The notes beneath the pieces were generated by a model. The model ran no database searches. It was not told the DNA's origin and saw nothing but the letters and a program-made list of their open reading frames with translations. The position numbers and the translations under genes are program-made. A stretch of DNA of 64,000 bases, from positions 1 through 64,000 of the forward strand of contig CALCCD010000050.1 of NCBI GenBank assembly GCA_937899645.1, given 5' to 3'. The stretch is from an uncultured cyanobacterium. GTDB taxonomy: Bacteria > Cyanobacteriota > Cyanobacteriia > Cyanobacteriales > Geitlerinemataceae. Position 1 is the first letter of the stretch. The number at the start of each line of letters is the position of its first letter. Below are positions 53,735-61,917 of this stretch, piece after piece.

Positions 53735-55495
53735 ATGACAAAGACGACTTCGGCGGTTCAGGCCTTTGTTGGTTCTTACGATCGTGATGTGCTGACTGCG
53801 CCAGACCTGGAACAGGCTGCACTGACGATGAGCTCGAGTCAGCCGTTTAAGGAGCTTCTGCTCGTTCTGATTCGGTGCGGTGCGTTCGATGAAGCGCTCG
53901 GGCAAGAGTTCGCAGCTGCCAACGCGATTGAGGGCCTGGCAGCATGCCGTCGCCTGCGAAGCTGCCTGGGTGGCAGTCTCGGCTCTTTCGTGGGTTTGCT
54001 GTCCGAGCTGCTGTCGGCTTTCGACGCAGAAGCGGGCCAAGCATGGTCGGCGTTCGCCAAGCGCGTTTGCCAAAGCGAGCTGGGTGAGACGAAGCTGATG
54101 AGCCTGCTGAAACGCAGTGCCGACGGTGAGTTTTTCAGTGCGTTGGCAGAAGAGCTGGTCGCCAACGACCCCCACGCCATCTACCCCACCTCCAGCTATC
54201 GCTCCGGTTCGGCCTACGTCGTCAGCACCGACGACGACCAAAACATCGAAGCGGTGATGAACTCCAGCACCTTCACTTCGGTCAAGGTGGTCGAGAACTC
54301 CCTCGATCCGTCGGAAACGACGCTGAGCGACCTGTACGCTGCCCACGGCCGTTGCGTTGCCCTCGTCGATCGAAACGTCGAGGAATACTACGGCACGCAG
54401 CTCGAGCAGTACTTCGCGCACCACGGCATCAAGCTCGACAAGCTGGTCTACCGCGCGATGGAAGTCGATAAAGGCATCCACACCGTCGAGCGCATGTTGG
54501 GCGACTTCAAGCGCCTGGGCGTTTCGCGTAACGAGCCGGTGCTGATCGCGGGTGGCGGCGTGCTGGCCGATACGGGCGGACTGGCTTGCTCGCTCTATCA
54601 CCGCAACACGCCTTACGTGATGCTTTCGACCTCGATCGTTGCGGGGATCGACGCTGGCCCCTCGCCGCGTACTTGCTGCGATGGCTTTGGTTATAAAAAC
54701 CTTTTCGGTGCGTACCACGCGCCGGTGGTCTCGATTACCGATCGCTTCTTTTTCAAGTCGCTGCACGGCGGCTGGCTGCGTCACGGCATCGCCGAAATTA
54801 TCAAGATGGCGACCGTGAAGGATCTCGAGCTGTTCTGCGACCTGGAAAAAGCTGGCGAAGCGCTGATCGAGACCCGCTTCGGCACGCTGGACTGCGACCC
54901 GAACGGCGAAATCGGCGCGCTGTCGCAGAAAATCCTGGCGGCAGCACTGCGCAGCTACGTGGAAGCCGAGTACGGCAACCTGTACGAAACTCACCAGTGT
55001 CGTCCGCACGCCTACGGTCACACCTGGTCGCCTGGTTTTGAAATCGCTTCGGGCCTGCTCCACGGTCACGCGATGTCGATCGGGATGGGCTTTGGTGCGT
55101 ACCTCAGCTACCGCGAAGAGTGGATTGCGGAAGACGAGATGCACCGCATTATGAAGCTGATCTCGTCCTTCGGCCTGAGCCTCTGGCACGATATTGTCCT
55201 CGACGAAGAAATTGTCTGGGAAGCGCAAGTCAAGATCGTTCAGAAGCGTGGCGGCAATCTGGTTGCACCGCTGCCGAAAGGCGCGATCGGTCAGTGCGGC
55301 TACCTCAACGACCTGACACGCGGCGAGCTGAAGGCAGCGATTGCGGACTATCAAGCCATCTGCAACACCTACCCGCGCAAAGGCTGGGGCGTCGAAGCGC
55401 TGTGCAGCGATGTCGGCCTCGAAGATCCTTCGACGATCGCACACCGCGTATCGCTAGAGTCGGCTCCTGCCGAAGTGGAAGAAGTGCTGGTTTAG
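53735..55495 (+). CDS. Sugar-phosphate cyclase (DHQ synthase-like) with N-terminal helical extension
   Basis: A 586-residue protein. The C-terminal part (about 180-560) is a dehydroquinate-synthase-fold cyclase with the NAD motif PVLIAGGGVLADTGGLACS. The three zinc ligands are in HGIAEIIK (near 352), YGHTWSPG (near 428) and LLHGHAMSIG (near 443). The DHQ synthase segment VGGKTGVN reads GPSPRTCCDG here, so it is not a true DHQ synthase. It best fits enzymes that cyclise sedoheptulose 7-phosphate (EEVS, EVS or DDGS groups). The first 150-170 residues are helical and unlike the usual enzymes. An EboD-type role is an alternative. The exact product is undetermined. ATG 53735 is used. Confidence 0.82.
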   Translation: MTKTTSAVQAFVGSYDRDVLTAPDLEQAALTMSSSQPFKELLLVLIRCGAFDEALGQEFAAANAIEGLAACRRLRSCLGGSLGSFVGLLSELLSAFDAEAGQAWSAFAKRVCQSELGETKLMSLLKRSADGEFFSALAEELVANDPHAIYPTSSYRSGSAYVVSTDDDQNIEAVMNSSTFTSVKVVENSLDPSETTLSDLYAAHGRCVALVDRNVEEYYGTQLEQYFAHHGIKLDKLVYRAMEVDKGIHTVERMLGDFKRLGVSRNEPVLIAGGGVLADTGGLACSLYHRNTPYVMLSTSIVAGIDAGPSPRTCCDGFGYKNLFGAYHAPVVSITDRFFFKSLHGGWLRHGIAEIIKMATVKDLELFCDLEKAGEALIETRFGTLDCDPNGEIGALSQKILAAALRSYVEAEYGNLYETHQCRPHAYGHTWSPGFEIASGLLHGHAMSIGMGFGAYLSYREEWIAEDEMHRIMKLISSFGLSLWHDIVLDEEIVWEAQVKIVQKRGGNLVAPLPKGAIGQCGYLNDLTRGELKAAIADYQAICNTYPRKGWGVEALCSDVGLEDPSTIAHRVSLESAPAEVEEVLV

Positions 55496-55510
55496 TCCGC
55501 GCATTCCTTC

Positions 55511-55630
55511 TGAAACCGGGTTTCTAGGAGTGTGCAGATAAGCGTCCAGCTCGCGGTAGGGCCGTCACGGCAGTGCGCCCGCGATCATCGTTCCCTCAAC
55601 ATCGGCATCCGGGCGCATTGCCATGCGCCC
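55511..55630. repeat. Two repeat-family members downstream of the cyclase gene
   Basis: TGAAACCGGGTTTCT at 55511-55525 belongs to the AGAAACC family. GGGCGCAT-TGCC-ATGCGCCC at 55611-55630 is a near copy of the hairpin at 34951-34970, with the same CCTAC flank. Confidence 0.75.
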
Positions 55631-55667
55631 CTACGACTGAATTGGCTGTTTATTTTGTTGGAGCGTG

Positions 55668-55798
55668 CTAGGGGCTGTCATTAATTAGATTTCCAGCGCT
55701 TCTCCAGTCAGGGCTTCAGCCCCTAGTTCTATTTTTGGGTCGGGCGTTCAACAACCTGTCCCGCAAGGGGTCTAGCGCTAATTGATGACACGCCCTAG
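55668..55798. mobile_element. MITE-like element of about 131 bp
   Basis: The ends are imperfect inverted repeats: GGGGCTGTCATTAATTA on the left and, on the complementary strand at the right, GGGCGTGTCATCAATTA. Both are bounded by CTAG, a possible 4-bp target duplication. The interior has no coding capacity and contains its own small inverted pair (GGGGCT.../AGCCCCTAG). I infer a non-autonomous transposon remnant; the parent family is not identified. Confidence 0.6.
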
Positions 55799-55891
55799 GG
55801 GCTTTTTGCCCTTGGCACGTATCGACCTTCAGGAACCCGGTCTCTCACTCGTTAACTTTCAAGCCCAGGCGTGCTGTCGCGTCTGGGTTTG

Positions 55892-55962
55892 CTGTAGAGC
55901 GCCATCTGTAGAACCGACCGCAAAGAACCGACTGTAGAGAATCGACCGTAGAGAACTGGAGA
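55892..55962 (+). repeat. Tandem array of about five 13-15 bp units
   Basis: Units of the type CTGTAGAACCGACC are repeated imperfectly up to the ribosome-binding site GGAGAG of the DUF6492 gene. A hairpin CAAGCCCAGGCG...GCGTCTGGGTTTG lies just upstream at about 55859-55891. Confidence 0.7.
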
Positions 55963-55969
55963 GAAAGTC

Positions 55970-56986
55970 ATGGCTGATTTCGATATCGTTATTCCGCTAT
56001 TCAAATCGCGCTGGAACACGCGATCGACTCTGGAGGGGCTGAGCCAGTGCTACTCGCCGCGATCGATCCACATCATTACGCCCGGAACCGAGGTCAGAGG
56101 GCTACGCGCCCAAGCCGCAACCTGGAAAACCGCGCCGCTGACTGTGCATTCTGAGGACGAGTTTTTCGCCGCCAGCGAAGCGGGCCTGAGCAAAGATGCG
56201 ATCTGCGCCGAGCTAGATCTGGGCGAGTCGCTCTACAATCCTGGCTGGTTTTACCAGCAGCTCCTTAAGGTCGGCGCGTTTGAAGGCATCGCCGACCTGA
56301 GCGAGTGGTATGTGGTTTGGGATAGCGACCTGCTGCCGATCGACACCTGGCCGCTGGTGGTCGAAACCGAGTCCGGTCTCGATCGCCCCTTTGCATTGCT
56401 GCAACACAATGCCTACGGCAACCCGGCGATCGTCTCCAAATGGGAAAACTGGATTACGACGGTACTGGGCGTCCCGGCGATTAAAGACGAGGTCGGCACG
56501 TTTATTCCGCACCATATGTGGATGAAGCAAAGCCACCTGAAGGCGATGGCCAAGCAGGTGCAAAGTTACTTTAAATCCGACGAACACTGGCTGAAGCTAA
56601 TGATGCGATCGGCCAACGAGTTCGGCACTTTCGGCGAGTACTGGATTTATTCGTCCTGGGTGGCGGCCACCGCGCCGGAGGATCTGAAATTCCACCCCTA
56701 CGACCCCTACGGCGAAACCACCGAGCGCTTCTTCGACGACGGCACGGGGCTATTTTCCGCGAAGCTGCGCGAGCACCTGGGTCTGCCGTCCGATACTGAT
56801 GTGCCGTTTAGCCCGTCCTACGTCGAGGTGTCGGAATTTATCCCCACCGCCTACGGCGACGATCCGCTGCCCTCCTCGATCGCTTTTGAGAGCAGCCCGC
56901 GCCACCTAAAGAAAAACGTGGCCAACGTCCATATCGAAGAGAGCCGCTCGCGCTGGAACCCGCGCGCCGACCTCCAAAAAGCCTAG
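55970..56986 (+). CDS. DUF6492 family, glycosyltransferase-like protein
   Basis: A 338-residue soluble protein of the DUF6492 type, which resembles nucleotide-diphospho-sugar transferases. The start FDIVIPLFKSRWNTRSTLEG reads like a GT-A first strand, and VVWDSDLLPI near residue 120 carries a DxD-like metal motif. Further features are PFALLQHNAYGN, FIPHHMWMKQSHLKAM and FGEYWIYSSWV. No membrane segment is seen. It is the next gene after the sugar-phosphate cyclase on the same strand, 474 bp away, which makes a cyclitol or sugar-linked acceptor attractive but unproven. GGAGAG precedes the ATG. Confidence 0.75.
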   Translation: MADFDIVIPLFKSRWNTRSTLEGLSQCYSPRSIHIITPGTEVRGLRAQAATWKTAPLTVHSEDEFFAASEAGLSKDAICAELDLGESLYNPGWFYQQLLKVGAFEGIADLSEWYVVWDSDLLPIDTWPLVVETESGLDRPFALLQHNAYGNPAIVSKWENWITTVLGVPAIKDEVGTFIPHHMWMKQSHLKAMAKQVQSYFKSDEHWLKLMMRSANEFGTFGEYWIYSSWVAATAPEDLKFHPYDPYGETTERFFDDGTGLFSAKLREHLGLPSDTDVPFSPSYVEVSEFIPTAYGDDPLPSSIAFESSPRHLKKNVANVHIEESRSRWNPRADLQKA

Positions 56987-57052
56987 CGATTACGTTAGCT
57001 AGAATCGAGGCTCCGAATGGAATTACATCCAATTACATCCAGGAGCCTCACT

Positions 57053-57787
57053 GTGGAATTCAGCGACGCTTTAGCTCTCGTACATCCGTTTCTAGCCGTG
57101 GCACTCGTCTTCCCGGCGATCGGCATCACCGCACAGATGGCGTGGCAAACGCGCCAGCGCCGCCTCGAGCTTTCCAAAGTCGATGACAAAGGTAAGCGCA
57201 AAAGTAAAATTCCGGCGACGGTCGGTCGCGAACACGTGGCGATCGGGCGCTGGCTGACGGGGTTGGTCACCGGCGTAACGCTCGTAGCGCTGGTCTACGT
57301 GCTGGTGTTCAAAACCAAAATCTGGACGCAGCCGGTGGGGACGGCCACCTTTATCGTGCTGATGTTCGTTGCGACGATCGCCTCGATCGCCATGCTCTAC
57401 CGAACGCGGCCCAACCAGCCCCAATGGCGTGCCGGGTGGACGACTTTGGCCAGTGCGGGTTTGATAATTCTCGGCTGCCAGGACGGCGTCTTTCGCCGCA
57501 CCAATGAGTGGTACATGTCCCACTACTATTTCGGCATCACCGTCTCGATTTTGATGCTGGCGTCGCTGGCGATGCTGCCGGAGATCTATCGCGACAAGAC
57601 CCAGCGCTGGCGTAAGGCGCATATCGCGCTTAACTGTTTGGCGGTGCTGCTATTCGTCGGCCAGGGTTTTACCGGCGCGCGCGACCTGCTGGAAATTCCG
57701 CTGGGCTGGCAGCGATCGCACCTGTCGCAGTGCAACTGGGCGACGCGCACCTGTCCCGAGCGACCGACGAACGATGTGTCTCCCTAA
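57053..57787 (+). CDS. DUF4079 family membrane protein
   Basis: A 244-residue protein with about five membrane helices (VHPFLAVALVFPAIGITAQM, GLVTGVTLVALVYVLVF, TATFIVLMFVATIASI, YYFGITVSILMLASLAML, IALNCLAVLLFVGQGFTGAR). His residues at helix ends (HPFLA, HIALN) and the QGFTGARDLLEI end are typical of this family, found in cyanobacteria and plastids. The function is unknown. GTG 57053 is chosen because an AGGAG box lies just before it; an ATG at 57017 would add 12 residues that include a short direct repeat. Confidence 0.87.
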   Translation: MEFSDALALVHPFLAVALVFPAIGITAQMAWQTRQRRLELSKVDDKGKRKSKIPATVGREHVAIGRWLTGLVTGVTLVALVYVLVFKTKIWTQPVGTATFIVLMFVATIASIAMLYRTRPNQPQWRAGWTTLASAGLIILGCQDGVFRRTNEWYMSHYYFGITVSILMLASLAMLPEIYRDKTQRWRKAHIALNCLAVLLFVGQGFTGARDLLEIPLGWQRSHLSQCNWATRTCPERPTNDVSP

Positions 57788-57848
57788 GCGTCCTCCAATC
57801 GGGGCGACGCGATATGGTGGGCGTGCCCGATTTCATCCCCCGAGATTC

Positions 57849-58649
57849 ATGCGTGCTGACTTCCCGATCGCTCACCCGCTAGCCGCCGCACGGCGATTCA
57901 AGCTTCAGGCGCTGGCGGCACTGCTGGCGCTGGGCGCGATCGGCTGTAGCCCCGCCGCACCGCCCGAATCGGCCGTACCGCCCGCCGCAACCGAGGCCGC
58001 GCCCGCCGACACGCCGCCACCGCCACCGGAAGGCGTCGCCGTGGAGATGCCGACGCAGCCGGAGGGCGAGCCGCGTCCTGGAAAATCCAGCGATCGCCCC
58101 GTGCGTGCGGAGGCCGAAAAACCCGCCGAAGCTCCTGTCGAGCCCGAAGCCCCATCCGCCCAGCCGCTTGCGCCGCCCGCTGAAAGCGCCGAGAGCACCG
58201 AGATGCCAGAAGTCTTCGGTCGCACTCTCAATGCCCTAGAGCAGACCGAGATTCCGGTGTTGCTGCCCGCCAGTCTGCCCAATGCCGGTTCGCAGCTCTA
58301 TGTCAGCGCGACCGGCCAGCCGGAAGGCTACTCGATCGCGATCGGTTTCGTGCCGGACTGTCGCGCCAACGCCTGCATGTTCGGCACGATCGCGGCGCGG
58401 CAGGGCAGCGGCGACTATTACGACGTAGATGAAACCTTCGAGCGGACGATCGAGCTGGCGGACGGCACGGAGGCGTATTTCAACCCGTCGGTGTGCGGGG
58501 CTTCGTGTTCGGCACCGGTACTGGAGTGGGAGTACGGCGGGGCGCGGTATCGGATGGAGATGAAGGGCGTCTCGCCAGATGAAGCGCTGGGCACGCTGGC
58601 GGGAATGGCGAATTCGGCGATCGAGGCGGGCGATCGGATGGGACGTTAG
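57849..58649 (+). CDS. Predicted lipoprotein with Pro/Glu-rich linker, unknown function
   Basis: A 266-residue exported lipoprotein. The lipobox LGAIGCS gives the lipidated Cys near residue 36. A low-complexity Ala/Pro/Glu linker (about 38-125) leads to a compact C-terminal domain with two cysteine pairs (FVPDCRANACMFG and SVCGASCSAPVLEWEYGG). The linker suggests a surface- or envelope-tethered domain held away from the membrane. I do not recognise the domain. It lies 62 bp after the DUF4079 gene. Confidence 0.8.
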   Translation: MRADFPIAHPLAAARRFKLQALAALLALGAIGCSPAAPPESAVPPAATEAAPADTPPPPPEGVAVEMPTQPEGEPRPGKSSDRPVRAEAEKPAEAPVEPEAPSAQPLAPPAESAESTEMPEVFGRTLNALEQTEIPVLLPASLPNAGSQLYVSATGQPEGYSIAIGFVPDCRANACMFGTIAARQGSGDYYDVDETFERTIELADGTEAYFNPSVCGASCSAPVLEWEYGGARYRMEMKGVSPDEALGTLAGMANSAIEAGDRMGR

Positions 58650-58792
58650 CCACGATTTAATATGGAGCTGTTGCGTCCCACAAATTACGCGCCCGGTTCC
58701 CGAGCGAGCGCTGCTCGTTTGGATCTCTCGAAACGATTTGAAAAATTGAGCCGCTTGCGGCTCGTGCGTCACCGTCGCCCTTTGAACGCCGT

Positions 58793-61234
58793 ATGACAGA
58801 TTCTTACCTCGAACCCGTCGCCTCGACGCCCGAAACTGCGGAGGCGACCGTTCGGCCTCCCACGATTGAGACGATCTCCCTCGATATCAGCGGCATGAAG
58901 TGCGCGGGCTGCGTCAAAGCCGTGGAACGCCAGCTCGATATGGACGGCGTCATCTCCGCCAGCGTCAACCTGGCAACGGAAATGGCGGCAGTGCACTACG
59001 ACGCCGATCGCGTCGCGCCGGACGAGCTGACTACGCGCTTGACTGACGCCGGATTTCCCAGCCAGCTCCGTACGATGGAGACCTTGTCGCTGGAGGAAAT
59101 CGAGGCCACCGAAGAGCGCCAGCAAGAAGCCGCCCGCGAGCGCCGCAAGCAGCTCGTCACGGCGATCGCGCTGATCGTTTTATCGACGATCGGCCACCTG
59201 GAAATGTTGGGGATGCCCGCCCTGCCGGTGCTGAGTACGATGTGGTTTCACTTCGGTCTGGCGACCCTGGCACTGCTGTTTCCCGGTCGCCCGATTCTGC
59301 TCGACGGCTGGCGCGGCCTGACCCACAGCGCGCCGAACATGAATACACTCGTCGGCCTGGGCGTGACGGCGGCCTACGTCACCAGTACCGTTGCGATGGT
59401 CGTGCCAAGCCTGGGCTGGGACTGCTTTTTTGAAGAGCCGGTGATGCTGCTGGGCTTTATTTTGCTGGGGCGGGCGCTGGAGCGGCAGGCGCGGGATAGT
59501 GCGGCCTCGTCGCTGCGGGCGCTGGTTGGCTTGCAGCCCCGGACGGTGCATCTGGTCACGAAGGGCGAAGACCTTGAGGCGATCGGCGGTGACGACACGA
59601 TCGATTTGCCGTCGAATCAGGTGCGCGTCGGCGATCTGCTGCGGGTGCTTCCCGGCGAGAAGCTGCCCGTTGATGGCGACGTGGTGGCGGGCAGTACGGC
59701 GATCGACGAGTCGATGCTGACCGGCGAGCCGCTGCCGGTGGAGAAAAACTCGGGCGATCGCGTCACGACCGGCACGCTGAACCAGTCCGGGGCGATCGTC
59801 GTCCGCGCCCGCCGCACCGGTAAAGACACCACCCTGGCCCAAATCGTCGAGCTGGTGCGCGACGCCCAAACCCGCAAAGCGCCGGTGCAGCTGCTGGCCG
59901 ACACCGTGGCGGGCTACTTCACCTACGGCATCATGACGCTGGCGGTGCTGACGTTGCTGTTTTGGAACTTTGTCGGGGCGTCGGTGTTTGCCGAAGCGGT
60001 GGCCAGCGCCCATGCTTGGCCGATGCTCGCTCACGCCCACCGCGCCATGCCCCACCACGGCTCGCCGCTGCTGCTGGCCATCAAGCTCACCATCGACGTG
60101 CTGGTCATCGCCTGTCCGTGCGCCCTCGGATTGGCGACGCCGACGGCGATCCTGGTCGGAACCGGAGTCGGCGCGTCGCGCGGGCTGCTGATTCGCGGCG
60201 GCGATGCGCTAGAGCGGGTGCATCGCCTGGACGCAATCGTCTTCGATAAAACCGGGACGCTGACGGTGGGACGCCCGACGGTGACGGATTTCGCCGTTAT
60301 CGAAGGATTTGACAAGAACGAAGCGCTGCAACTGGCGGCATCGATCGAGCAAGGCACGAGCCACCCGCTGGCGAAGGCGCTGGTGGAGGCGGCAAAGGCG
60401 CGCGAACTCGAACTCTTGCCGACGGGCGAATGTCAGACCGAGGCGGGCCTCGGCGTGCGCGGCCGCATCGGCGATCGCGCGATCGTCGTCGGCAACCGTC
60501 CCTGGCTCGGGGCTTGCGATATCGCCGTCCCCGAAGCCTTGTCCCAACAGGCGGACAACTTCGCTCGCGAAGGCAAGACCGCGATTTTCGTTGCTGCTGA
60601 CGGCAAGACGCTCGCTGCTCTGGCCGTGGCCGACGAGCTGCGTCCCGAAGCGGCCGACACCATTCGCCAACTCAAACAGCTCGGTCTGCGCGTGGTGATG
60701 CTGACCGGCGATCGCCAGGCCGCTGCGACTGCGATCGCCACCCAGGTCGGCCTCGCGCCGGAAGATACGATCGCCGACGTGCGCCCGGCCGAGAAATCCG
60801 ACGCGATCGCCCGCTTGCAGCAGTCCGCCAGCACTGGGAAACGCAAAAAAGCCAACGTCGCGATGGTCGGAGACGGCATCAACGACGCTCCGGCGCTAGC
60901 CCAGGCTGATGTGGGTATTTCGCTGCACGGCAGCACTGACGTGGCGATCGAGACCGCGCAGATCGTTCTAATGCGCAGCGACCTGACCGACATCGTCGCC
61001 GCGATTCGCCTCAGCCGCGCCACCTTTAATAAGATTCGTCAAAACCTGGTTTGGGCGTTTGGCTACAACTCGATCGGGATTCCCGTCGCTGCCGGTGCGC
61101 TCGTTCCCAGCTTCGGCGTGATGCTCGATCCGGCTTTTGCCGCTGTGGCGATGGCGTTGAGTTCAATTAGCGTCGTGGCGAATTCTCTGCTGCTGCGTGC
61201 CGCACTCCCCTCTCGCGATCGAGCCCGCTCGTAG
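58793..61234 (+). CDS. Copper-transporting P-type ATPase, CtaA-like
   Basis: An 813-residue P1B-type ATPase for Cu(I). An N-terminal HMA domain has the metal site [12 protein letters not shown] (near 38). The membrane copper motif is CPC in [14 protein letters not shown] (near 445). The phosphorylation site is FDKTGTLT (near 486), with the ATP-binding [18 protein letters not shown] and [14 protein letters not shown]. The His-rich loop [17 protein letters not shown] before helix 6 is unusual. In cyanobacteria CtaA imports copper into the cytosol for thylakoid delivery, while PacS faces the thylakoid. CtaA is favoured here but not proven. Confidence 0.9.
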   Translation: MTDSYLEPVASTPETAEATVRPPTIETISLDISGMKCAGCVKAVERQLDMDGVISASVNLATEMAAVHYDADRVAPDELTTRLTDAGFPSQLRTMETLSLEEIEATEERQQEAARERRKQLVTAIALIVLSTIGHLEMLGMPALPVLSTMWFHFGLATLALLFPGRPILLDGWRGLTHSAPNMNTLVGLGVTAAYVTSTVAMVVPSLGWDCFFEEPVMLLGFILLGRALERQARDSAASSLRALVGLQPRTVHLVTKGEDLEAIGGDDTIDLPSNQVRVGDLLRVLPGEKLPVDGDVVAGSTAIDESMLTGEPLPVEKNSGDRVTTGTLNQSGAIVVRARRTGKDTTLAQIVELVRDAQTRKAPVQLLADTVAGYFTYGIMTLAVLTLLFWNFVGASVFAEAVASAHAWPMLAHAHRAMPHHGSPLLLAIKLTIDVLVIACPCALGLATPTAILVGTGVGASRGLLIRGGDALERVHRLDAIVFDKTGTLTVGRPTVTDFAVIEGFDKNEALQLAASIEQGTSHPLAKALVEAAKARELELLPTGECQTEAGLGVRGRIGDRAIVVGNRPWLGACDIAVPEALSQQADNFAREGKTAIFVAADGKTLAALAVADELRPEAADTIRQLKQLGLRVVMLTGDRQAAATAIATQVGLAPEDTIADVRPAEKSDAIARLQQSASTGKRKKANVAMVGDGINDAPALAQADVGISLHGSTDVAIETAQIVLMRSDLTDIVAAIRLSRATFNKIRQNLVWAFGYNSIGIPVAAGALVPSFGVMLDPAFAAVAMALSSISVVANSLLLRAALPSRDRARS

Positions 61235-61316
61235 CCTTGGGGCAGGCGATCGCCGCGCGAATCGGACTAACATGGAAGCTAGCATCGATCTCTGTCGTGA
61301 CGAGCGACATCTTGCC

Positions 61317-61880
61317 ATGACGTTCGCTTGCCCCCTCCGTTTCCGAGCGGCTGCTTGCCAGAGCTTCGCCGCCGCGATCGGCGCGATCGCGCTGCTGGCG
61401 ACCGGAGTTCGCGCCCAGTCGGGTGACCTACGCCCGCCCAACGACGCTCTATTCTTCCAGAATCTCATTCTCGCCCCGGCCTTCAATCCCGACCCACAAT
61501 TCTTGCGCGGCGTGGCGGGCGGCGCGGAATCTGCCGCCGAGATTGCCGGAATCGATCGAACGCCGACGGGATCTTGTGGCGGAGCGATTAACGATCTACC
61601 CAACCACCGCATTTACCTCGAAGATGTCTTCGAGTCGTTGCGCGTTCGCGTCCGTAGCGAGGGAGATTCGATCCTGGTCGTGCGCGGCCCCGGTGGAACC
61701 TGGTGCAATGACGATTACGATGGACGTGATGCGGGAATCGCGGGTCAGTGGCTGCCCGGTGCCTATGAAATTTGGGTGGGCTCCTACGAGGCCGATGAGT
61801 TTTTCCCGTACGAACTCGAATTTTCCGAAGTCATCTTGCCCAGCTCGCATCGCGATCGCGACGCCATCTTCCGCCGCTAA
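61317..61880 (+). CDS. Predicted secreted protein, PPC-like domain
   Basis: A 187-residue exported protein. The signal peptide is FAAAIGAIALLATGVRAQ. The mature domain begins DPQFLRGVAGGAESAAEI and carries two cysteines (TGSCGGAIN, GTWCNDDYDG). Its YLEDVFESLRVRVRSEGD then LPGAYEIWVGSY pattern resembles beta-sandwich secretion or pre-peptidase domains. The role is unknown. ATG 61317 is the best start for the signal peptide; an ATG at 61272 is possible. It lies 82 bp after the copper ATPase. Confidence 0.75.
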   Translation: MTFACPLRFRAAACQSFAAAIGAIALLATGVRAQSGDLRPPNDALFFQNLILAPAFNPDPQFLRGVAGGAESAAEIAGIDRTPTGSCGGAINDLPNHRIYLEDVFESLRVRVRSEGDSILVVRGPGGTWCNDDYDGRDAGIAGQWLPGAYEIWVGSYEADEFFPYELEFSEVILPSSHRDRDAIFRR

Positions 61881-61917
61881 CGATCGCCGCACGTCCCACT
61901 AACCTTCACCGACTGCG

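Noticed and set aside
53720-55444. 574-codon minus-strand frame opposite the sugar-phosphate cyclase
   Set aside because: The plus-strand cyclase has intact catalytic motifs; the minus frame has none.
53735-55495. Assigning the cyclase as aroB (dehydroquinate synthase)
   Set aside because: The substrate-binding GGKT segment is replaced, and the protein is about 200 residues longer than AroB.
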